From Balaenoptera acutorostrata (Eukaryota > Chordata > Mammalia > Artiodactyla > Balaenopteridae), in NCBI RefSeq assembly GCF_949987535.1, contig NC_080070.1, forward strand, positions 13,769,770-13,833,769: a stretch of 64,000 bases of DNA, written 5' to 3'. Shown in pieces: positions 57,313 through 64,000 of this stretch. A program made the position numbers and the translations under genes. Within the stretch, counting starts at the first letter, position 1. The number at the start of each line of letters is the position of its first letter. The notes under the pieces were generated by a model. The model worked only from the letters and a program-made list of their open reading frames with translations. It was not told the origin of the DNA and ran no database searches.

Positions 57313-57414
57313 AGAAGCACATTTGGGAATATGAATATTTCTTATGTAGTATCTCAGAAATGTTTAGCCACTGATGACTTCAGTGAATGGAAATGCTGGA
57401 CCTTTTCTACTATA

Positions 57415-57562
57415 AATAGCTCCTCCATTCAATACATATCTCCTGAGCATCTCCCAGCTGCCAAGCACCATGCTGGGTGCCCAGGACACATGAATGAACA
57501 TAGCAACACAATCCCCACCTTTAAGAGCATCCCTGAAACGGGCAGTCAAACATGTAAGCTAC
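57415..57562 (-). repeat. L2 3' end, antisense
   Basis: 'ccattcaatacatatctcct', 'agcaccatgctgggtgccca', 'caatccccacctttaagagc'. Confidence 0.75.
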
Positions 57563-58487
57563 TACCCTGGGGCAGCTGGGGGCAGCTTCTCTAAATGTGG
57601 CTAAAGGGTCCTGCAGCAGTTCACCGACTTCCCCAAGAGATACCTTAGCCCCTAATTCCAGTCCAATAACTGAAACACCATGCATGGTCATTTCTCCTGA
57701 GAAGCAATATGGGTAATATCTCAGATCATGGTACTTAATTGCAACTGACATTTCTAGGTCATTGGTGGTGATGGCAAATATCCTCCTGGAAGGCCCCTCA
57801 TTTGCGACAACAGCAGAGGAAAGAGGCTAATTTTAGAGAATGTGGCCCAGCTTCCACCCTGCAGAGGAACATCCAGAAGACGACTCTTTGTTCTCCCAGC
57901 AGTGGCGGTGGTGTGGGAATCATGAAACAACTGCAGCAACTGCCTACAGCCCTCATCACGGGCCCCAGGATTCTGCGCTCCAGATGGTTTAAGAGTTAAC
58001 CCCATGCAGCATTAATGTATGAAACATGACAAACTCTTTGCTCTCGTTTCTGGTATGAATTAATAATTTAACATATTTTAAGTTTTATTCTAAAGGATTC
58101 AGATTAATTGATGGTTCATCCAAAAGAGCCCTGATCTTCTTACTCACCGTAGAGAAGCATTTTTACAAAGCTGAGTGGCAAAAAACGGGAACAAGAAAGG
58201 GGTCCAGGTGCTGTGTTGCCTTACAAAGAGGTCTGAAGACAAAACAAGTTGGATAACCCTAGAGCTAAAAAGGAAAACGAAAAAAAAAAAAAAAAATCAA
58301 CCTCTGGAGAGAACAAGAGAGCAAGAGAAAAGGGCCTAGGAAGGCCAGTCAGTGATTCTGAACACCCTGCATTTCTCACTCTTTCTAAGGCCAAGCAAGC
58401 AAGTACTCCTGACTTTAATACTGACAAGACCAGAAAGGAAGCCCAAAGGGACTAGTATTTGGAATCTAGAAATGAAGAGTAAGAAGG
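57563..58487. other. Unassigned, includes an AT-rich repeat-free stretch
   Basis: At 57990-58140 the text has several TTAAT/AATTAA sites and no repeat signature, and could be conserved non-coding DNA. A poly-A run of 17 lies at 58280-58296. Confidence 0.3.
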
Positions 58488-58600
58488 ATGACCATATGTC
58501 CTGGTTCACCTAGGACAGTCTCAGTTTACATTTGTTATAAATATCAAGTGTCCCCTTTAACTCTCACAAGCGTCCTAGCTTGAACAATATACTATAGAAA
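58488..58600 (+). mobile_element. DNA-transposon-like fragment
   Basis: 'gaccatatgtcctggttcac', 'ctaggacagtctcagtttac', 'gtgtcccctttaactctcac' resemble an old non-autonomous element that starts 'agggtgaccatatgtcctggttt'. I cannot name the family. Confidence 0.45.
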
Positions 58601-58887
58601 CACCTTATCAGTAAAAGAAGCAAGAGCCAGTGAACTGGAATTGACACAGCCCTGGGAAAGGGACCAGGTCCTCTGATATACTAGGGCCCATTCAGACAGG
58701 TACAGATTCCAGGACCAACAGACCCTGGGAGGAAATCAGTGCAAAGGAAGTGGAGCTAAAACATGAAATTCTAACTCTACCTCACAGAGGAATGAAAGTG
58801 AAAAACTTCTAAAGAAGCAAAGATAACTACTCAGAGAGGCTAAAAGGGCTTGGACCACAAAGGAGAGAAGCAGCTCGACCACACGGG
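58601..58887. other. Unassigned sequence
   Basis: A short gap before the MLT1 LTR. No gene or repeat is recognised. Confidence 0.35.
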
Positions 58888-59332
58888 TGTTACACGAGTT
58901 TCCTAGGGCCGCCAAAACAAATTACCATAAACTGCGGGGCTTAAAACAGAAATTTACTCTCTCATGGTTCTGGAGGCCAGAAGTCTAAAATCAGGGTGTC
59001 AGCAGGGATGGCTCCTTCTGGGAGGATGCGTTCTATGCCTCTCTCGTAGCTTCTGGTAATTTGCAGCAATCCTTTGCATTCCAACATTCCACTCTCTGTC
59101 TGAGCTTCACACAGCCTCTACTCTGTGTGTCTCTGTATCTCTGTGTCCTCTCCTCTTCTCATAGGGACACCTGTCATTAGACTTGGGCTCACCCTAAATC
59201 CAGGACGGTCTCATCATGAGATCCTTAATTACATCTGCAAAGACCCTTTTTCCAAATAAGGGACTTTCATAGGCTCCAGGGGTTAGGACTTAGACGTATC
59301 TTTTTTGGACCACCATTCAAGCCATTATACAC
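58888..59332 (-). mobile_element. MLT1-class LTR (ERVL-MaLR)
   Basis: 'acgagtttcctagggccgcc', 'acaaattaccataaactgcg', 'ttctggaggccagaagtcta', 'ttaattacatctgcaaagac', 'ccattcaagccattatacac' is an antisense LTR of the same type as the one at 44948. Confidence 0.92.
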
Positions 59333-59677
59333 GTGTACAAAATAGTGCCCAGGTGAGTCAAAGTCCACCAAATATTCTTTAAAAAAATTTAAAAGTCTTT
59401 CTAAGCTAAATCTGGAGGAAGAAGAAAAAGGACTAGACTCCCTGCAGGAGAGAACATACAAGCAAACCAAATGCCCAATGAGTGGAGACCCTCCTCTGTG
59501 CCTCCTTTTGAGGCTACTGTGTCCAACAAGGAGAGGCTGGACCCCCTGACAGTCATTCCCCACCTCTCGCCTACGGGGCTTTCCCTGGTAGTCACTGTTG
59601 CTGGACTGTGACACTCCAACACAGGTCACAGGGCTGAAAGGAGCAGAGCTGCATCTGACACAGATCTGCCTAGTCCT
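59333..59677. other. Unassigned sequence
   Basis: A short gap between LTR and L1. The 173-codon minus frame (59267-59788) crosses LTR, gap and L1 and is therefore not a gene. Confidence 0.5.
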
Positions 59678-60258
59678 CAACCTAGACGCCCATCGACAGA
59701 TGAACGGATAAAGAAGATGTAGTACATATATGCAATGGAATATTACTCTGCCATAAAAAGAATGAAATAATGCCATTTGCAGCAACATGGATGGAACTAG
59801 AGGTTATCATACTAAGTGAAGTAAGTCAGGCTGAGAAAGACAAATATCATATGATATTATACATGGACTCTAAAAAAAAAAAAAAAGTGATACAAATGAA
59901 CTTATTTACAAAAGAGAAATAGACTCAGACATAGAAAACAAACTTGTGGTTACCAAAGGGGATAGTGGGAGGGGTGGGGGAGATAAATTAGGAGTTTGGG
60001 ATTAACATATACACACTACTATATATAAAACAGATAAAACAACAAGGACCTACTGTATAGCACAGGGAAATATACTCATTATTATCCTCTAATAACCTAT
60101 ACTGGAAAAGAATCTGAAAAAGAATTTGCATATATATAAATTTATATATATATGCATCTATATAAATTTATATATATGTAAATAAGTCACTTTGCTGTAC
60201 ACTTGAAACTAACAACATTGTAAATTAACTATACTTCAATTTTTTAAAAAAAGTCTGC
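59678..60258 (+). mobile_element. L1 3' end with AT-rich palindromic segment
   Basis: 'gatgaacggataaagaagat', 'atgcaatggaatattactct', 'gcaacatggatggaactaga', 'caaggacctactgtatagca', then 'actatacttcaattttttaa'. Artiodactyl/L1MA-type 3' end. Its 3' UTR contains a (TA)-rich near-palindrome at 60128-60180. Confidence 0.92.
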
Positions 60259-60313
60259 CTCATTCTAAAGCCTCTGTACTTTCCACTTTTTGGTCACCAA
60301 ATATACTGACTAG

Positions 60314-60314
<1 letters not shown>

Positions 60315-60350
<36 letters not shown>

Positions 60351-60366
60351 AGACACACACACACAC
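60315..60366. repeat. (CA)n microsatellite
   Basis: About 50 bp of CA with GACA interruptions. Confidence 0.96.
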
Positions 60367-62092
60367 TTTGGAGGGGTGCCAAAGAGAAGGCTGGGACTCC
60401 TCAGGCCACAGCCATCAGGAACAATGGGTGGCTGCAATCTCAAAACTCCCCCAGGGTATTTTTAGACCAAGATCCCTCCTGACCAAGTGAATTAAACAGT
60501 AACCACTGATCCAATTTAGCATGTCCACTGTCCATCAAAAGCTGCAGCTGTAAACAAGACATAAAACAATTACAATTATATTAAAACAAATAAGTTCTTA
60601 CATACTCATCTTCTGAGACATACCATCCCCTGATCAAAGCATCCCTGACTGCCCGCTGCTACAGCAGAGCTTTCCCAACCGGTTGCCATGTACTCCCAGA
60701 ACAAGGTGAAGGGTGTGGAGGGAAAAGGATGGAGCAGAATGGGCTCAGGGGAAGACATTCCAGATTCAAACAGCACCATCTTCAAGGCATTTCACACCTC
60801 CGTCCCTGCCCGCCATTCCTGCCTCATCTCTCAATAACGCCCTCCAGGTGTTAATGGCAGTGTGCCACCACCCTACCCCCCACATCTACCCAGTGTGCCA
60901 ATGCACTGCTTGCCTTCCAGCTTTGGCTCACGCTCTTCCTCAGCTGTGAATGCGCTTCCCGGTCCTCTCCACTCACTGGCAAACCAGGTGCCCCGTCAGG
61001 CACCACCCCCCCCACCATGGCATCTTCTTTCTGGACTCCAATCCAACACGGCCTCTCGTTTCTCTGAGATCCCAGCACACCGACGATCTGACCACTCAGT
61101 CCACAACCTCGGGTTCTCTCTTAAGTGTCTTGCTCCCTTCCCACTCCCAACTAGCCCCGAGCCCTTTAGGGAAGGGAGTTCTCTGCACCTGCAGACACCC
61201 TCCACTTGGCAGTCCCTCAACGTCCACCACAAAAGGTTACTCGAGGGGTCGTAAGCAATTCCAGAGATGAGCTTTAACGGGTAAGGACAACTTTGTCTTT
61301 GGTTCTTTCTTATTCATCTCCTGCGCTTCTAATGCCAGAAGAAATTTTCCATCAAGCTGACTTCTTTCACCTGGAGAGTTGCAAATGCCAGCTGCAATTA
61401 AAACAACTGCTTTATTTTCCGGTCACTTTCAGATGGTATAGGGCACTGGACTTCACTCCCTTCCAAGCAGTGAGGGAGCCGAGTTCTTTTTAAATTGTTT
61501 TCCAGATTTTATAAGAGCTCTTCTTCCTGCTGAAGGGAGGTATGGCATATATGTGTTAAGCCAAAGCAAACTAAGATTAATTTTGCTTTGAGAATTTTTT
61601 AAATATCTTAACACCTTGAGCTAACTGGAGACACTTGAGGATGTCACATAAAACAGGTTGAGACGGGAGAGAAGTTCCCTCCTAAATCAAACATAGATAT
61701 TCTCTCAGAAACATCTTTTTAATTCCTTTGACAAGAAAACAATTAACATTCTAACAGGGGGCCTCAGATACTTCTTTTATCCTCGGTTACCTTCCACCAA
61801 ACCAAAGCACAAAAAGGACACACACACAAAAAGGAGGGGCATAAGTAGCCTAGGTAATTCTGGAAGCTTTCTTATATTTTTCTCTTTTCACTGTTTGGTG
61901 AGACAACAGGACTTGAAATTCTGGGGAGGAAGAAAGTGATAAGTAATGAGAAAGAAAACAGCTTTGTAATCTCCTTTGAAAGGTTTTATTTTGGACCATA
62001 TTTTTTTTCTTAGAAAAAATAAAATACCATGCTCATACCCTTACCTTGCTTATGTTGCAATTTCAAGCATTCACAATACTTAGAATACCATG
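60367..62092. other. Unassigned sequence
   Basis: About 1.7 kb without a recognised element. Overlapping plus frames of 130 and 106 codons (60862-61254, 60950-61270) lie in C-rich DNA and have no recognised domain. 61500-62050 is AT-rich. Confidence 0.35.
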
Positions 62093-62277
62093 TTAGGCAT
62101 CAATTCAACAAATATTTATTACATGCCTAGCACTGTGCTAGGTGCTAAAGAAACAAAACAAAGTATGATCAACTTTCACTTCTAGTCATGTCGACAGGCA
62201 GATGCTCTGAGGGATCTCTTAAATAAGACAAACAGGAGTCCTGCCTTCATGGAGATTACAGTCTAGGGGATAATGCT
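62093..62277 (-). repeat. L2 3' end, antisense
   Basis: 'caattcaacaaatatttatt', 'tgcctagcactgtgctaggt', 'ctgccttcatggagattaca', 'gtctagggga'. A well-preserved copy. Confidence 0.9.
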
Positions 62278-62304
62278 TGTCATTATTAAAAAGGGACCCG
62301 GGTT

Positions 62305-62328
62305 TGGTCGGGGGGGTGGGGGGGAGGA
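62305..62328 (+). repeat. G-rich tract
   Basis: Two long G runs separated by a single T, then GGAGG. Quadruplex potential. Confidence 0.8.
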
Positions 62329-62473
62329 CACAAAACCTCATTGTGTTTCGTAATGTTCGATACTCCCTGTCAGAAAAACTAAAATGGGTCCACATGAGGG
62401 AAAGTTCATCCTTTGAAGCCTTTAAAAAGTGAATGTTTAATGTCACTCTAAGAAAGGAGGTATAACCAGTACA

Positions 62474-62941
62474 AGCATACCTCACTTGTTTGTGCTTCTC
62501 AGATATTGGTTTGTTTTTGTTTTTTTAGTAAGTTGAAGGTTTACAGCAACCCTGCATCAAACAGGTCTATCGGTGACATTTTTCCAAAAGCATTTGCTCG
62601 CTTCATGTCTCTGTCACATTTTGGTAATTCTTACAATATTTAAAACTTTTTCATTATTATTATATTTGTTATGGTGATCTGTGATCAGTCATCTTTGCTG
62701 TTACCATTGCAAAAAAGACTGACTCCCTGAAGCCTCAGATGATGGTTAGCATTTTTTAAGCAATTAAGATATGTAAATTTTTTAGACATAATGCTGTTAC
62801 ATACTTAAGAGAATACAGTATAAACATAACTTTTATATACACTGGGAAACCAAAACCTCATGTGACTCACTTTATCATGATATTTGTCTTACTGCAGTGC
62901 CTGGAACAGAACCCACAGTATCTCCAAGGTATTCCTGCACA
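62474..62941. mobile_element. Tigger1-type DNA transposon, internally deleted
   Basis: The left end 'aagcatacctcacttgtttg' and right end 'tctccaaggtattcctgca' are imperfect inverted repeats of the Tigger1 'caggcatacctcggagat' type. Internal text ('gtttacagcaaccctgcatc', 'ttgctcgcttcatgtctctg', 'tgttatggtgatctgtgatc', 'tgactcactttatcatgata') belongs to both Tigger1 ends. About 470 bp remain of an element of about 2.4 kb, so the transposase is gone. Confidence 0.88.
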
Positions 62942-62984
62942 CAATTCTAGAATACGTACTGCCACTAGCATCACAGAATGTTCT

Positions 62985-63130
62985 AGTTCAAAGGATTACA
63001 GAGATCTCTAGCTTCCTCATTACTATACAACCAAGGAAGCCAAGGCCCATGAGGTCTGCGTTTGTCTGAGTTCACAGCGGCCACCAGTGTAGACAAGGGG
63101 ATTAGAACCCATGTCCTGGGTCTGAGGCAG
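62985..63130 (-). repeat. MIR-like ancient SINE
   Basis: 'agaatgttctagttcaaagg', 'cttcctcattactatacaac', 'gaagccaaggcccatgaggt', 'ttagaacccatgtcctgggt' gives the same order as 38775. Confidence 0.55.
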
Positions 63131-63177
63131 GCGTACTGCCACGAGCAGCTGCCCTGTCCTCTGCATGATGCTAACGC

Positions 63178-63414
63178 TTAGTCCTTGGACTCTTCAAGGA
63201 GTTCAGGGGGGATGATGTGCGAGAACCGAGGAGGGACCACTCTTGTTCCCGTTGCTTCCCTACATTTGCTACAAAAGGACACAGAGGAGTGCAGGCTTCG
63301 GGGGATCTTCATAATGACAGAGACAGCGCTGGCCCTGGCACAAGTCGTAAAAGGAGGAATGGGGGAGCCTCCTGGGTCACCGGAACACCCACTAAACAAC
63401 TGAATATCTGGCAA
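63178..63414 (-). other. Unrecognised 78-codon open frame
   Basis: A minus frame ending in a stop at 63178, with balanced composition and a CSKC motif (Cys-Ser-Lys-Cys) near residue 50. The C-terminus reads PPELLEESKD. It overlaps no repeat I recognise. An acceptor-like GATATTCAG lies near its start but with a poor pyrimidine tract. It could be a terminal exon, an old pseudogene fragment or chance. Confidence 0.15.
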
Positions 63415-63682
63415 AGCTTAGGGCTGCTCTTCCTGCCCTGGCTGATTTCAAAAAATTTCTCTTCCCACAACTTGGGCACAATTCCTACTTTTCTGTATCT
63501 CTGATAGAACATCAGGAGACAGAGAAGATGGGCCGAGACAGATGGGGCAGCATTTAGCACACTAAAAACCTTAAAACAAAGAGGCGATAATAAAATAATT
63601 AAAGGAAAAGAACCAGGGCCATCATCAGAATGTTGCACGTAAAACAGAGTGTGAAACTGGACTGAAATTGAATCCTGAATTT
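63415..63682. other. Unassigned sequence
   Basis: No repeat or gene is recognised before the direct/inverted repeat cluster. Confidence 0.35.
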
Positions 63683-63795
63683 CCTCTATGAAGGAATGTC
63701 TCTATGAAGATACGTCTCTATGAAGACATATTTTGTCTCTATGAAGTCCTTCATAGAGACAAGATATGTCTCTATGAAGTCCTCCACTGAGGACT
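63683..63795. repeat. Direct and inverted repeat cluster with two perfect hairpins
   Basis: GTCTCTATGAAG occurs directly at 63698, 63714, 63735 and 63768, with a partial copy at 63683. Its exact reverse complement is at 63749-63760. Copies 63735-63746 and 63749-63760 form a 12-bp perfect stem with a 2-base loop. A second hairpin, AGTCCTC/GAGGACT with a 4-base loop, lies at 63778-63795. Unit spacing is irregular (16, 21 and 33 bp), so it is not a simple tandem array. Confidence 0.95.
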
Positions 63796-63809
63796 ATTTT
63801 TTCTACTGA

Positions 63810-63813
<4 letters not shown>

Positions 63814-63844
<31 letters not shown>

Positions 63845-64000
63845 TGAAGCAACATTTATTCAAGAAAATCTACTAAACTCAGAACAGTGAGAGCCAATGG
63901 GATCTGAACCACATCCCTCTCCTTCCCACTTCCCCTCTCCCGAGCTCAGCTTGACAGAAGCTTTACTATCTTCCCTTTTTTTCCTTTGCCCTATCCTGCC
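63814..64000 (-). pseudogene. 3' end of a processed retrocopy, running off the window
   Basis: Read on the minus strand, mRNA-like 3' UTR text has an AATAAA signal at 63855-63860, followed 13 bases later by a genomic A tract of 28 (T at 63814-63841). A templated poly-A after a correctly spaced signal is the mark of retroposed mRNA. No coding sequence is visible in the 159 bases present and I cannot name the parent. It could also be an unrecognised retroelement tail. Confidence 0.65.

Noticed and set aside
59267..59788. 173-codon minus-strand open frame
   Set aside because: It spans the end of an MLT1 LTR, a gap and an L1 3' end, so it is a chance fusion of transposon fragments.
63683..63795. 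Possible CRISPR-like array
   Set aside because: The repeated word is only 12 bp, spacing is irregular, one copy is inverted and the genome is mammalian.

Overview
This window looks like nuclear DNA of a cetacean. Four tRNA-derived SINEs (15996-16310, 18881-19232, 23415-23704, 28110-28415) have the CHR-SINE architecture of Cetacea, Hippopotamidae and Ruminantia. Three of them carry the GCACCGCGATGAAGA body and the AAATAAATAAAT tail that I associate with whales. The L1 copies at 52430-53395 and 55565-55800 are of the artiodactyl/cetacean L1 type. From memory the SINEs look more like baleen-whale or sperm-whale copies than the delphinoid subfamily. That last step is inference.

I found no protein-coding gene I can name. 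The sequence reads as intergenic or deep-intronic DNA: open frames are short, many overlap recognisable transposons, and there is no CpG island. Most of the supportable annotation is repeats: MIR and L2 relics throughout, ancient L1M 3' ends, five MLT1-type (ERVL-MaLR) LTRs or fragments, two Tigger-like DNA transposons, the CHR SINEs, several lineage-specific L1 insertions, and CA/TG microsatellites.

Layout. 0-12 kb is mostly unassigned sequence with scattered MIR/L2 relics, a Tigger-like element near 5.7 kb and two dinucleotide repeats. 12-16 kb holds a possible 144-bp exon, an MLT1 and a 1.2-kb L1M. 16-29 kb contains the four CHR SINEs with perfect target-site duplications. 30-38 kb is layered ancient L1M, MIR and unnamed medium-reiterated repeats. 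40-48 kb has an L1 nested in an L1, then two consecutive same-strand L2 copies each split by an MLT1. 50-60 kb is L1-dense and includes an L2 split by an L1M. 60-64 kb has a Tigger1-type remnant, an unusual cluster of direct and inverted repeats at 63.7 kb, and what appears to be the 3' end of a processed retrocopy running off the right edge.

The points most worth a second look are the 63.68-63.80 kb hairpin/direct-repeat cluster, the retrocopy at the edge, an inverted L2 pair at 24.6-24.8 kb folding like known L2-derived microRNA precursors, the candidate exon at 12047-12190, and a GC-rich open block at 25.1-25.4 kb. I see no evidence of a new multi-gene system. Repeat boundaries were read by eye and may be off by tens of bases.
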